From an uncultured Acidobacteriota bacterium (GTDB lineage: Bacteria; Acidobacteriota; Terriglobia; Bryobacterales; Bryobacteraceae): a stretch of DNA of 64,000 bases. Below are positions 1 to 8,118 of the stretch, one piece after another. The notes beneath the pieces were generated by a model. It saw only the letters and a program-made list of their open reading frames with translations. It was not told where the DNA came from and did no database searches. The position numbers and the translations under genes were made by a program. The DNA lies in NCBI GenBank assembly GCA_902826685.1, contig CADEFT010000013.1, positions 109,700-173,699 of the forward strand, in the 5' to 3' direction. The first letter of the stretch is position 1; every line of letters starts with the position of its first letter.

Positions 1-200
1 CCGGTCACGCCGCGATGGAAGAAGGAGTGCGTGTTATGCAGGAAACCTGGGCGCGCTTCCGATTCCACTGTCGCCAACCCGCCGCCCGCCACCGCGCGGC
101 GTTCCAGGCATAGTGTACGCAAACCCGCCTTGCTGAGATAGGCCTGCAGGATCAGGGCGTTGTGGCCCGCCCCCAGCAGGATGCAATCATATTCCGGCAC
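1..200 (-). CDS. FAD-dependent oxidoreductase, N-terminal part (cut by window edge)
   Basis: Only the first 66 or so codons are inside the window. The reading starts best at GTG 200 and gives VPEYDCILLGAGHN, a dinucleotide-binding beta-alpha-beta start (GxGxxN) as in phytoene desaturase-like or carotenoid-isomerase-like FAD/NAD(P) oxidoreductases. It is followed by an acidic strand end (LCLERR) and a glycine-rich turn (AGGG). This is the expected order for an FAD-binding Rossmann fold; the substrate cannot be told from this fragment. In-frame GTG codons lie further upstream (for example near 224 and 233), so the start is a choice based on where homology-like sequence begins. The gene is divergent from the quinoprotein gene at 248. 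Confidence 0.68.
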   Translation of the reverse strand, partial: MPEYDCILLGAGHNALILQAYLSKAGLRTLCLERRAVAGGGLATVESEARPGFLHNTHSFFHRGVT

Positions 201-228
201 ACCGGAATCGTAGCAGAGGCGCACACGA

Positions 229-234
229 TACACT
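229..234 (+). promoter_or_regulatory. Candidate -10 box of the diheme quinoprotein gene
   Basis: TACACT lies 13 nt before the ATG at 248. It matches TATAAT at four of six positions. No good -35 is visible, and no Shine-Dalgarno precedes the ATG. It belongs to the recurring short-leader arrangement described in the findings. Confidence 0.3.
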
Positions 235-247
235 GGGCATTTAGAAT

Positions 248-2620
248 ATGAAAGCCGCCCTGGCCGCGTTCGCCCTGCCGCTTGCCTGCTTCGCGCAATC
301 GGATGCTCCCGAGAATCTGAAGAATCCTTTCGCCGGCTCGCCGGCCGCCATCGCCGAGGGCGCCAAGCTATACACACAGGCGTGCCAGGTATGCCATGGC
401 GGGGAAGCTCGCGGCGATCGCGCTCCCGCGCTGAACGGCCGGTTCCGCCGTGGTGAAAAGGATGGCGAGATCTTCCTCAATATCCGCGGCGGCGTACGCG
501 GGACGCAGATGCCCGCCTTCGCCCAGTTGAGCTCCGATCAGATCTGGCGCGTCGTGGCCTATTTGCGCAGCCTCTCCGCCACCGCTCCCGATGCCGCCGT
601 GGCGGGCGATGCCGCCGCCGGCGAGCAGGTATTCTTCGGCAAGGCGCAGTGCGCCGCCTGCCATGAAGTGAATGGACGCGGCGGTGTCGTGGGTCCCGAT
701 CTTTCCACCGCCGGGCGTCTGAGCGCGGAAGCTTTGGAACGAAAAATCAGCGATCCGGCAGCGGCTTCCGGCGCTCCGGTCCGGCGCCGGGGTGGACCCA
801 CGCGTCCGCAGACGCTGATCGCGCGCACTCGCGACGGTCGTGAGATTCGCGGTGTCCGCCGCAACGAAGACACCTTCTCCGTTCAGATGATGGATGCTTC
901 GGGCCACCTTCATCTGCTTGAGAAGTCGAGGCTCGAGAGCCTGCGGGTGGAAAACGGTTCTCTCATGCCGGCCGGGTATGCTTCCCGCCTGTCGAAGACC
1001 GAACTGCGCGACCTGGTCGCCTACCTCAAATCGAACAACGGGCGCGACCTCTCCAAGACCGCCGCCGCGTCCATTCCTTCCGGCGGCCTGAGCTACCAAC
1101 GGCTGCGCGACTCGGGTTCGGAACCGCACAACTGGATGATGTACTGGGGCGATTACCAGGGCACGCACTTTACCAAGCTCTCGCAGATCAACACAGCTAA
1201 CGTGAAAACCTTGCAAGCGCAGTGGACCCTGCAACTGCTGGGTGACCAGGCTCTGCAAACCACTCCCCTGGTGGTGGATGGCGTGATGTACGTGACCGGC
1301 CCTCCGGGCCAGGTCTACGCGCTCGATGCCCGCAACGGGCGGCAAATCTGGCGCTATGAGCGGCGCTTGAAATCGACACATGCCTACGCCATCAACCAAT
1401 CCAACCGCGGCGTGGCCGTTCTCGACAATCGCGTCTACTTCGGCACGCTGGACGCGGCACTTGTGGCGCTCGACGCCCGTACAGGATTGCCGTTGTGGGA
1501 AGTCCAACTCGCCGACGTTCAGCTCGGGCACAGCCTCACCAGTCCGCCGCTAGCGGTGAACGGCAAGATCATCACGGGCATATCGGGCGGCGAGTTTCCC
1601 ATTCGCGGCTTCATCGACGCCTACGATCCCGCCACCGGCCGCCGCCTGTGGCGCTTCTACACCATTCCCGGCCCCGGTGAGAAAGGCAACGACACCTGGC
1701 TTGGCGATTCCTGGAAAGAGGGCGGCTCGGCGACCTGGCTCACCGGCACCTACGATCCGGAAACGAACCTGGTGTATTGGCCGACAGGGAACCCGGCGCC
1801 GGCTATTAACGGGGATGTGCGCAGAGGCGACAACCTCTATTCGTCCTCGGTTGTGGCCTTGAACGCCGACACGGGGAAGCTGGTTTGGCACTACCAGTTC
1901 ACGCCCAACGATACGCACGACTGGGATTCCACCGAGGATGTGATGCTGGTGGATCGCATGTTTCAGGGGCAGCGGCGCAAGCTGCTGCTGCATGGCGACC
2001 GCAACGGCTTCCTTTACACACTCGATCGCACCGACGGCAAGTTCCTCGCGGCCCATCCCTTCATTCGTCAGACCTGGAACAAGGGCTTCGATGAGAAAGG
2101 GCGGCCGATCCCGGTGGAAGGTTCACGGGCGAGCGAGAACGGCAGTATCGAGGTCTACCCGAGCATGGGCGGAGGCACCAATTATCAGGCGCCTTCCTAC
2201 GATCCGGCTACCGGATGGTTCCTGCTCGCCTACGCCGAAGCGGCCCAGCGCTATTTCTCGACGCCCGTGCGGCCGGAAGCCGGCCGCCAGTACCAGGGTG
2301 GCCGCGCGATGCGTTCGGAAGCGCCCTCGCGGGCTGGCATCAAGGCTGTCGATCCGGAAACCGGCGCCACCAAGTGGGACTTCCCGATTCACCAGGGTTC
2401 GCTGACCAATGGCGTTCTGGCCACGGCCGGCGGGGTGGCCTTCGCCGCTTCGGCCGACGGGAACCTGATCGCGCTCGATTCGCGGACGGGAAAGCCGCTG
2501 TGGAAGTTTCAGACCGGCGGCGCGATGGCGGCCTCGCCCATCAGCTATGCCGTCGACAACCGCCAATACATTGCTGTCGCTTCGGGCAACGTGCTGTATA
2601 GCTTCGCTTTGCCGGAATAA
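248..2620 (+). CDS. Diheme cytochrome c / PQQ-dependent dehydrogenase
   Basis: A 790-residue secreted quinohemoprotein. Residues 1-17 form a Sec signal peptide (hydrophobic run ending CFAQ). Two c-type heme motifs follow, CQVCH at 46-50 and CAACH at 135-139. The second lies in the extended heme-binding domain often seen in planctomycetes and acidobacteria (through about residue 270, ending DLVAYLKS). From about residue 285 to the end is an eight-bladed quinoprotein propeller with repeated A-x-D-x-x-T-G-x-x-x-W turns and the HDWD segment typical of PQQ alcohol dehydrogenases. The inferred role is periplasmic oxidation of an alcohol, aldose or similar substrate with electrons passed through the hemes. 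The heme order is N-terminal, unlike type II quinohemoproteins, which carry a C-terminal heme. The substrate is not readable. No strong ribosome site precedes the ATG. Confidence 0.9.
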   Translation: MKAALAAFALPLACFAQSDAPENLKNPFAGSPAAIAEGAKLYTQACQVCHGGEARGDRAPALNGRFRRGEKDGEIFLNIRGGVRGTQMPAFAQLSSDQIWRVVAYLRSLSATAPDAAVAGDAAAGEQVFFGKAQCAACHEVNGRGGVVGPDLSTAGRLSAEALERKISDPAAASGAPVRRRGGPTRPQTLIARTRDGREIRGVRRNEDTFSVQMMDASGHLHLLEKSRLESLRVENGSLMPAGYASRLSKTELRDLVAYLKSNNGRDLSKTAAASIPSGGLSYQRLRDSGSEPHNWMMYWGDYQGTHFTKLSQINTANVKTLQAQWTLQLLGDQALQTTPLVVDGVMYVTGPPGQVYALDARNGRQIWRYERRLKSTHAYAINQSNRGVAVLDNRVYFGTLDAALVALDARTGLPLWEVQLADVQLGHSLTSPPLAVNGKIITGISGGEFPIRGFIDAYDPATGRRLWRFYTIPGPGEKGNDTWLGDSWKEGGSATWLTGTYDPETNLVYWPTGNPAPAINGDVRRGDNLYSSSVVALNADTGKLVWHYQFTPNDTHDWDSTEDVMLVDRMFQGQRRKLLLHGDRNGFLYTLDRTDGKFLAAHPFIRQTWNKGFDEKGRPIPVEGSRASENGSIEVYPSMGGGTNYQAPSYDPATGWFLLAYAEAAQRYFSTPVRPEAGRQYQGGRAMRSEAPSRAGIKAVDPETGATKWDFPIHQGSLTNGVLATAGGVAFAASADGNLIALDSRTGKPLWKFQTGGAMAASPISYAVDNRQYIAVASGNVLYSFALPE

Positions 2621-2726
2621 TGAGCGGGGCGCCTGCGACCATCGCCGTCGCCTCTGGCGGCGTGGCCCACTCGGCGCACCGCGGGCGGCAGAGTCGTGCC
2701 CCACACTTCGCCCCCGTCCGGAACAA

Positions 2727-3347
2727 TCAGCGTGGCGGCTGCAAAATCTCGCCCCACATCAGCGAATAGGCTTCCACCTCGCCCTCCAGGCTCTTGCCGG
2801 CGCGGATGAAGACAGGCCGGTTGAACGGGATCGACATCCGGTCCGACGCCATCCCCTGCGCGGTGATACGCGTATCCGGCCGGATCGCGATCATCAGGCT
2901 TTCTCCAGCCCGCGTGCGCAACCAGATGTAGGGATCCTCCACGCGCACGACAACGCCCGAAAGCACCAGGTTCCCCCGAGGGGCAAACGATTCGGTGGGC
3001 GTCGACCATGGCTTGCGGAACAAGCCGGCTCCCTGGGGGTTCGCCAGCCGCCCCACCCGGACGATCAGCGCCCGGCAGGAAGGCGGGCTGGTGAGACGTT
3101 CGGAAAGCACCTCCACCGGTTCGCCTTCCGGTATGAGGGAGATGCGCGTGCGCCGATGCTCTCGTTCGAAGTACGTCTTGCCGGTGAATCCGCACCGGAA
3201 CGTGCTTTGCGCGGCCGTGCGGAATTCGAAGTGTCCAGCGGCATCCGAGCCCGTCCAGGCTACGAAGTAGCCAGAGGACAGAGGTTTCGGAAGAGCCTCG
3301 TCCGCGGACCAGGCTTTGGAAACCGCCAGTAAAGCCAGCAACAACAT
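2727..3347 (-). CDS. Small secreted protein with a DUF5666-like barrel segment
   Basis: A 206-residue protein with a short N-terminal signal peptide (LLLALLAVSKAWSA). I do not recognise the family with certainty. Residues about 130-165 (GVVVRVEDPYIWLRTRAGE, then a T-R-I-T strand) resemble the OB-like strands of DUF5666-type periplasmic proteins. Two cysteines (in FRCGF and SCRAL) could form a disulfide. The gene is transcribed toward the quinoprotein gene and convergent with it; its start at 3347 is 85 bp from the divergent glycan gene. It may be a cell-envelope protein, but function is unknown. Confidence 0.6.
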   Translation of the reverse strand: MLLLALLAVSKAWSADEALPKPLSSGYFVAWTGSDAAGHFEFRTAAQSTFRCGFTGKTYFEREHRRTRISLIPEGEPVEVLSERLTSPPSCRALIVRVGRLANPQGAGLFRKPWSTPTESFAPRGNLVLSGVVVRVEDPYIWLRTRAGESLMIAIRPDTRITAQGMASDRMSIPFNRPVFIRAGKSLEGEVEAYSLMWGEILQPPR

Positions 3348-3398
3348 CCCGGGTGACGGCCAGTACCTTATCCGAGCCTAATACAGGTGGAGTCCTGT

Positions 3399-3404
3399 TA
3401 CAAT
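3399..3404 (+). promoter_or_regulatory. Candidate -10 box (TACAAT)
   Basis: TACAAT, inside the 10-mer TGTTACAATA, which recurs identically at 8101-8110 upstream of another gene. An in-frame TTG lies 7 nt downstream at 3412, the place where transcription would start; the first ATG is at 3433. No convincing -35 is visible. Confidence 0.35.
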
Positions 3405-3432
3405 ACAAGACTTGCCGAGTTCCGCCGCCAAA

Positions 3433-4518
3433 ATGACCTCGCGTGCCGCCGGCGCATCCGAATTGCCGCGGCGTTGCGGAGAGTGGTTCCTGCATTCGGG
3501 CATCCAGGACGATTCCGGAGGCATCGCGCGCTATTATCGAGCCGACCTGGCTCGCAACAACGCCGTTTCCACCGAAATCACCGGCTACAGCATCAGCGCG
3601 CTGTGCTATTTGCATCAACTGACGCGCGACGAAAGGTATCTGGCGGCGGCGTTGCGCGCCGGGCGGTTCCTCACTACCCAGTCGTTCGACGAAAAGCTTG
3701 GATTGTTTCCGTTCGAATGGCCGGAAGCGAAGGCTTGTTACTTCTTCGATTGCGGGATCATCGTGCGCGGGCTGCTGAAGCTTTGGCGGGCGACGGGTGA
3801 GCGGTCTTTCCTCGAAGTTTCGAAAGCCTGCGGACGCGCCATGGCCGCCCGCTTCGACAACGGCCGCACCTACGATCCGATCCTGCACCTGCCCGATTGC
3901 CGCCCCATTGAATATGGCGGCTCGTGGTCGAACAACCCCGGCTGCTATCAGTTGAAATCCGCGCTGGCGTGGCTTGAGCTGTACGACGAAACGGGCGAGC
4001 AGGCGTTCCTCGATTGGTACCAGACCGCCGTGGCGCGCGCCCTGGCCGATGCCCCTTCGTTCCTGCCAGGTACGGCGGAACGGCTCCGCGTGATGGACCG
4101 GCTGCACGCCTTCAGCTATTTCCTCGAAGCCCTGATTCCCATTGGCGCCGAGCCGGAATGCCGCCAGGCTCTTGAAGACGGAATCGCCAGGGTGAGCCAT
4201 TATCTGCGCGCCATCCGGCCCGACTTTGCCCGCTCCGACGTCTATGCTCAACTGCTGCGTGTGCGGCTTTACGCCGATCGCGGTGGGTTCGTTCCGCTAA
4301 ATGCCGCCGAGGCGAGCGAGGAAGCCTCGGCCATCCCCGGCTTCCAGTACGCGAGCGAAGATCCACGTCTCGACGGCGGGTTCACTTTCGGCCACCGCGC
4401 CGGAGTGGAAATGCCTTACGCCAACCCGGTTTCGACGGCATTCTGCCTGCAGGCGGCGGCCCAATGGGCGCGGCGCGCGGCGGGCGAATTCGACGATTCC
4501 TGGAAAGTGTTGATTTGA
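3433..4518 (+). CDS. Alpha/alpha-toroid (six-hairpin-like) protein of a glycan locus
   Basis: A 361-residue cytoplasmic-looking protein without signal peptide. It is built of paired helices with recurring aromatic and small residues (GYSISALCYLHQLT, GLLKLWRATG, ALAWLELYDETG), the layout of an (alpha/alpha)6 toroid as in six-hairpin glycosidases, epimerases and terpene-cyclase-like folds. I cannot name its substrate. The coding frame can also start at TTG 3412; ATG 3433 was preferred, though neither has a Shine-Dalgarno. Its stop codon overlaps the start of the following glycosyltransferase, so the two products are probably made together. A role in polysaccharide or glycolipid metabolism is inferred from that coupling only. 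Confidence 0.68.
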   Translation: MTSRAAGASELPRRCGEWFLHSGIQDDSGGIARYYRADLARNNAVSTEITGYSISALCYLHQLTRDERYLAAALRAGRFLTTQSFDEKLGLFPFEWPEAKACYFFDCGIIVRGLLKLWRATGERSFLEVSKACGRAMAARFDNGRTYDPILHLPDCRPIEYGGSWSNNPGCYQLKSALAWLELYDETGEQAFLDWYQTAVARALADAPSFLPGTAERLRVMDRLHAFSYFLEALIPIGAEPECRQALEDGIARVSHYLRAIRPDFARSDVYAQLLRVRLYADRGGFVPLNAAEASEEASAIPGFQYASEDPRLDGGFTFGHRAGVEMPYANPVSTAFCLQAAAQWARRAAGEFDDSWKVLI

Positions 4519-7211
4519 GCGAGGCCGTCAAGGTCGCCTTCGTCTCCTGCCGCGAGCAGTTCACCGCTTCCTATCTCGAAAAACTGAAATCCATTTATCC
4601 CGAGCTGCCGCTGTGGGTGGTGTCGGAATTTCAGCCCGCCGAGGGCAAGTGGATCCCCTATCACCCCAACCGCACCGCCGGTGAAAACATGGCCCGCCTG
4701 CGCGCCGCGCTGGGCGGCCGTACGGTGCGATTGAGCGCCGTTCTGCTCGATAACAAGTCGCCCTATGGCCGCATGCGCCCGATGGCTCTGCGGCTGGCGC
4801 CGGCGGCTTTCATCGCGTTCAACGAGGCGCTGGACAACTTCATGCTGCGGCCCCGGTGTTTGGGCACCATCGCGCGGCATCTTAAATGGCGGCTGCGGAA
4901 TTTCCTGCATTTCCAGTTGCATCCCGGCGGGACCTGGTACACGTGGGCCTGGCGGCTCCGTCATCCCAAGGCGCTGCGGCGTCCACTGGCCTACCGCGCG
5001 GCGGTCGTGGCCGGGTGGCTTGCGGGCGTGGTCCGGCGCCTGGTCCGGGGGAAGCCCGATCCGGCTCCGCGGCCGCGTCCCGAAGGTGTGTCGGTGGTGG
5101 TGCCGTCGCGCAACGGACGCGAACTGGTGGCGCGGCTGCTGCCCGGCGTGCTGCCGCAGATCGGCGGCCAGGGGGAAGTCATTGTCGTCGACAACGGATC
5201 GGACGATGGCACGGCGGAGTTTCTCGCCGGAACCTATCCCGAAATCCGCGTGGAGCGCAGCGCCGGGCCGCTCTCATTTGCCGCCGCCGTCAACCGCGGT
5301 ATCCGCGCCGCGCGCTATTCCCATGTCTGTCTGCTCAACAACGACATGCTGGTCGAGCCGGGATTCTTTGCGGCCCTCCGTGCGGCGTTCGACAAAGTGC
5401 CGGACCTGTTCTGCGCCACAGCGCAAATCTTTTTTCCTCCCGGGATGCGACGGCAGGAAACGGGCAAGGCCGTGTGGTGGGGCAGGGAGGAGAAGCGCGG
5501 CGTCACCGATTTCCCGGTGCGCTGCCTGGAGCCGTTGAAAGGCGAGGATCTGAGCTGGGTGCTTTATGGCTCGGGCGGCTGCTCGATGTATGCGGCCGCG
5601 AAGCTAGAACAGACGGGCGGCTTCGACGAACTGCTGGCCCCGGCCTACGTTGAAGATCTCGACCTTGGTTGGCGCGGCTGGCAGCGCAATTGGCCGACGG
5701 TCTACGTGGCGGACGCGCGCGTCACGCATTTCCACCGCAGCACCACTTCGCGGTACTTCAAGCCCGAGTTGCTGCAAAGCTTTGTCGAGTTCAACTTCCT
5801 GCGCTTTCTGGCGCGTGCCGTGGCGGACCCGGTCGTCTTTCGAACGCTCTGGCGCGACGCGCTGGCACGGCTCAATCAACTGGCGGTCGAACAGCCCAAT
5901 TTCATCGGTTGGGCGGAATCGGCCCTGGCGTTCGGATGGAAGGCCACGCGCCTGTTTCGAACGCCTCCCGCGCCGCTGTGGCCGGAGCGGCTGATCCTCG
6001 GTATTGGCAGCGGAGCGGTGGCCGTCTTTCCCGGCCGCGGCGATACGGGCCGGGCGAAAGTGCTGGTGGTGAGCCCTTACATCCCCTTTCCGCTATCGCA
6101 CGGCGGCGCTGTGCGCATCTTCAATCTCATGCGCGTGGCGGCGGAGGAGTTCGACCAGGTGCTGGTGGCGTTTGTCGAAGAGATCGCCCCGCCGCCGGAA
6201 GAATTGTTGAAGGTCTGCGCGGAGGTCGTGCTCGTCAAGCGCTACGGCACGCACGTCTTCGCCGACAAGGGGCGCCCGGACGTGGTGGAAGAATTCGATG
6301 CTCCGGCGATGCAGGCGGCCATCCGCCAGAGCGTGCGCAAATGGAAGCCTGGCGTGGCGCAACTGGAGTTCACGCAGATGGCGCAGTACGCACCCGATTG
6401 CGCGCCCGCCAAAACCCTGCTGGTGGAGCACGACGTCACCTTCGATCTTTACCAGCAACTGCTCAAGGCCGGCGAGGACTGGGAGACGCGGCGGCAATAC
6501 GAACGGTGGGTTCGTTTCGAAACCCGTGCCTGGGGCGAGGTGGGCGGCGTCGTCGTGATGTCGGACCGCGACCGCACGCAGGTCGTCGAGCGTGTTCCGG
6601 ACGCGCCGGTGACGGTGCTGGCCAACGGCGTCGATATCGACCGCTTCCAGCCTTGCGGACAAGCGCCCGAGCCTGGCCGCCTGCTCTTCATCGGTTCGTT
6701 CCAACATCTGCCCAACATGATGGCGGTGGAATTCTTCCTGCGCGACTGCTGGCCGCATCTCGGCCATTTGAAGCCGCGGCTGCACCTGATCGCCGGCAAC
6801 CGGCACCAGTTCTACCTCGAACGGTACCGGGAGACGGTGCGGTTCGACTTGAACCAGCCGGGCATCGAGGTGGAGGGATTCGTTTCCGACGTCCGGCCGG
6901 CTTACGAGCGGGCGGCCATCGTCATCGCTCCGCTGGTGGCCTCGGCAGGGACCAATATCAAAATCATGGAAGCGATGGCCATGCGCAAGGCCATCGTCAG
7001 CACGCCCGCGGGGGTGAACGGGTTGACGGTTTCACCCGGCAAGGACGTTCTGGTGGTGAACACGGGACGGGAGATGGCGGATTGCCTGGCGGAACTGATC
7101 GAACAGCCGGATCGGGCGGCGGCGCTGGGCGCGGAGGCACGGCGCACGGTGGAGCGGGAGTACGACTGGCGGTCGATCGGGCGGCGGCAGTCCACCCTAT
7201 ACCGGTCGTAA
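4515..7211 (+). CDS. Two-domain glycosyltransferase (GT2 + GT4)
   Basis: About 898 residues. Residues 1-185 are an unassigned N-terminal region. A GT2 domain spans about 192-420, with VSVVVPSRNG, VVDNGSDDGT, the metal-binding-type LLNNDM, and EDLDLGWRG. A GT4 domain spans about 514-898, with LVVSPYIPFPLSHGG, LLFIGSFQHLPN and the donor-site MEAMAMRKAIVSTPAGVNG. Two glycosyltransferases in one chain suggest two successive sugar additions to the same acceptor. The start chosen is TTG 4515, whose TTGA overlaps the upstream stop and which has GGAAAG 7 nt before it; an ATG at 4464 would extend the protein by 17 residues. No membrane segment is obvious apart from a short hydrophobic stretch near residue 170. 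Cell-surface polysaccharide synthesis is inferred. Confidence 0.88.
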   Translation: MSEAVKVAFVSCREQFTASYLEKLKSIYPELPLWVVSEFQPAEGKWIPYHPNRTAGENMARLRAALGGRTVRLSAVLLDNKSPYGRMRPMALRLAPAAFIAFNEALDNFMLRPRCLGTIARHLKWRLRNFLHFQLHPGGTWYTWAWRLRHPKALRRPLAYRAAVVAGWLAGVVRRLVRGKPDPAPRPRPEGVSVVVPSRNGRELVARLLPGVLPQIGGQGEVIVVDNGSDDGTAEFLAGTYPEIRVERSAGPLSFAAAVNRGIRAARYSHVCLLNNDMLVEPGFFAALRAAFDKVPDLFCATAQIFFPPGMRRQETGKAVWWGREEKRGVTDFPVRCLEPLKGEDLSWVLYGSGGCSMYAAAKLEQTGGFDELLAPAYVEDLDLGWRGWQRNWPTVYVADARVTHFHRSTTSRYFKPELLQSFVEFNFLRFLARAVADPVVFRTLWRDALARLNQLAVEQPNFIGWAESALAFGWKATRLFRTPPAPLWPERLILGIGSGAVAVFPGRGDTGRAKVLVVSPYIPFPLSHGGAVRIFNLMRVAAEEFDQVLVAFVEEIAPPPEELLKVCAEVVLVKRYGTHVFADKGRPDVVEEFDAPAMQAAIRQSVRKWKPGVAQLEFTQMAQYAPDCAPAKTLLVEHDVTFDLYQQLLKAGEDWETRRQYERWVRFETRAWGEVGGVVVMSDRDRTQVVERVPDAPVTVLANGVDIDRFQPCGQAPEPGRLLFIGSFQHLPNMMAVEFFLRDCWPHLGHLKPRLHLIAGNRHQFYLERYRETVRFDLNQPGIEVEGFVSDVRPAYERAAIVIAPLVASAGTNIKIMEAMAMRKAIVSTPAGVNGLTVSPGKDVLVVNTGREMADCLAELIEQPDRAAALGAEARRTVEREYDWRSIGRRQSTLYRS

Positions 7212-7229
7212 GGCCTCCACTGAAAGATC

Positions 7230-7365
7230 AGTACTCCGCAGGCCCTGCAGAGCTCATTTGGGGCGCCTGCGGAAGGGGGTCTACGGGATTCCATATCGGC
7301 GGCGCGCCCCTATGAGAAATTGGAGCCGGGTTCAAGCGGCGATCCAGGGGTGAAGGCGGAGTACT
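7230..7365. ncRNA. Candidate structured RNA or small inverted-repeat element before carD
   Basis: A 136-nt segment closed by perfect 10-bp arms AGTACTCCGC (7230-7239) and GCGGAGTACT (7356-7365). Inside, CCCTG (7243-7247) can pair with CAGGG (7345-7349). CTCAT-TT-GGGGCGC (7253-7266) pairs with GCGCCCC-T-ATGAG (7304-7316), giving 12 pairs. GCCG (7325-7328) pairs with CGGC (7337-7340). The fold is a closing stem opening into a junction of two hairpins. It lies between the glycosyltransferase stop and the carD promoter, so it is not a carD leader. It could be a stand-alone small RNA, a 3'-UTR element or a miniature inverted-repeat transposon; no target-site duplication flanks it. Strand is undetermined. 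It does not look like 6S RNA, which is a single rod. Confidence 0.4.
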
Positions 7366-7396
7366 TTCCGGCTACGAAGGGTTCTCATCGATAACA

Positions 7397-7413
7397 GTAA
7401 ATAGCTTATTTAC
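7397..7413. promoter_or_regulatory. AT-rich palindrome upstream of carD
   Basis: GTAAATA-GCT-TATTTAC, 7-bp perfect arms with a 3-nt centre, in an AT-rich island within an otherwise GC-rich region. It ends 51 bp before the carD -35 box, a reasonable place for an activator site. Nothing links it to a specific regulator. Confidence 0.35.
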
Positions 7414-7464
7414 ATGATTTTGCAGTAACAGAAAGAACTGGAACGAAACGTTTTGGATTTTTGA

Positions 7465-7493
7465 TTGACTTTTGCTAATTCCGGACTTAACAT
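7465..7493 (+). promoter_or_regulatory. Sigma-70-type promoter of carD
   Basis: TTGACT (7465-7470) and TAACAT (7488-7493) with 17-bp spacing, five and four matches to consensus. Transcription would start near 7500, leaving a leader of about 60 nt that ends in the ribosome site GAAGGGG (7545-7551), 8 nt before the ATG at 7560. Confidence 0.55.
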
Positions 7494-7559
7494 CAACTTT
7501 CCAGTCTGGCGAGTGGTCCACGACTCGCAGCAACACAACGACAAGAAGGGGTCCCTGCC

Positions 7560-8072
7560 ATGACCTTCCAAATCGGCGAACGCGTCGTCTACCCGAACCA
7601 TGGAGTGGCGGTCATTGAGAATATCAGTGCCCGTTCCTTCGGAAGCCAATTCGAACGCTTCTATCTTTTGCGTATCAACAGCAGCCGCATGACCGTTCTG
7701 GTTCCCTTCTCCCACGTCACGGATGTCGGCCTGCGCAAAGTCACCCGAAACCAGGAAATCGCCAAGGTGCTGGAGTTTCTGGCCTCCGGCAACAAGAGCA
7801 AGTCCTGTCAGGATTGGAAAGACCGCTTTAAGGAAAACTCCGAAAAGATGCGCTTTGGCAGTTTGCTTGAAACCGCCGAAGTACTGAAATGCCTGTTGAT
7901 GCTGCAGCGCGGCAAGTCCCTTTCGTTCCGGGAAAAGAAGATGCTGGACCGGGCCCGGCACATGCTGGTGACCGAATTCGCCACCGCTCGCGGTGTCACC
8001 GAGCTGATGTCGGAAGAGCTGCTGAACGAAGCGCTAATGAAAGCTTCGCTGAAACTGCCGGAGCCTCTGTAA
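7560..8072 (+). CDS. carD: CarD/CdnL-family RNA polymerase-binding regulator
   Basis: 170 residues. The N-terminal part (about 1-60) begins FQIGERVVYPNHGVAVIENI, the Tudor-like RNA-polymerase-interacting domain of CarD/CdnL/TRCF. The rest is helical and basic (SFREKKMLDRARHMLVTEFATARG), as in the DNA-contacting C-terminal domain. Family members bind the RNA polymerase beta subunit and stabilise open complexes at rRNA and housekeeping promoters. The length fits the family. The gene has its own promoter and a good ribosome site, and stands alone; the gene 46 bp downstream seems to have a separate promoter. Confidence 0.92.
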   Translation: MTFQIGERVVYPNHGVAVIENISARSFGSQFERFYLLRINSSRMTVLVPFSHVTDVGLRKVTRNQEIAKVLEFLASGNKSKSCQDWKDRFKENSEKMRFGSLLETAEVLKCLLMLQRGKSLSFREKKMLDRARHMLVTEFATARGVTELMSEELLNEALMKASLKLPEPL

Positions 8073-8080
8073 ACTATCCT

Positions 8081-8109
8081 TCAAGCCGTAGAGACCTGGA
8101 TGTTACAAT
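8081..8109 (+). promoter_or_regulatory. Candidate promoter of the 8119 gene
   Basis: TTCAAG (8081-8086), 17-bp spacer, TACAAT (8104-8109). The -10 match is good (5/6), the -35 poor (3/6). Predicted transcription start near 8116 leaves only about 3 nt before the ATG, so the message would be almost leaderless. Confidence 0.35.
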
Positions 8110-8118
8110 AGCGGCTAA

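Noticed and set aside
2545..4251. Long minus-strand open frame (568 residues) across the 3' end of the quinoprotein gene and two further genes
   Set aside because: It overlaps genes with clear signal peptides and motifs, has low-complexity His/Arg/Gly-rich sequence and no recognisable domain. Long shadow frames are expected in GC-rich DNA.
5669..7315. Plus-strand 548-residue frame inside the glycosyltransferase gene
   Set aside because: Gly/Arg/Ala-rich out-of-frame reading of the GT4 half; no independent support.
7212..7559. 6S RNA as identity of the element before carD
   Set aside because: 6S RNA forms one long rod with a central bubble; this segment closes a junction of two hairpins and is shorter.
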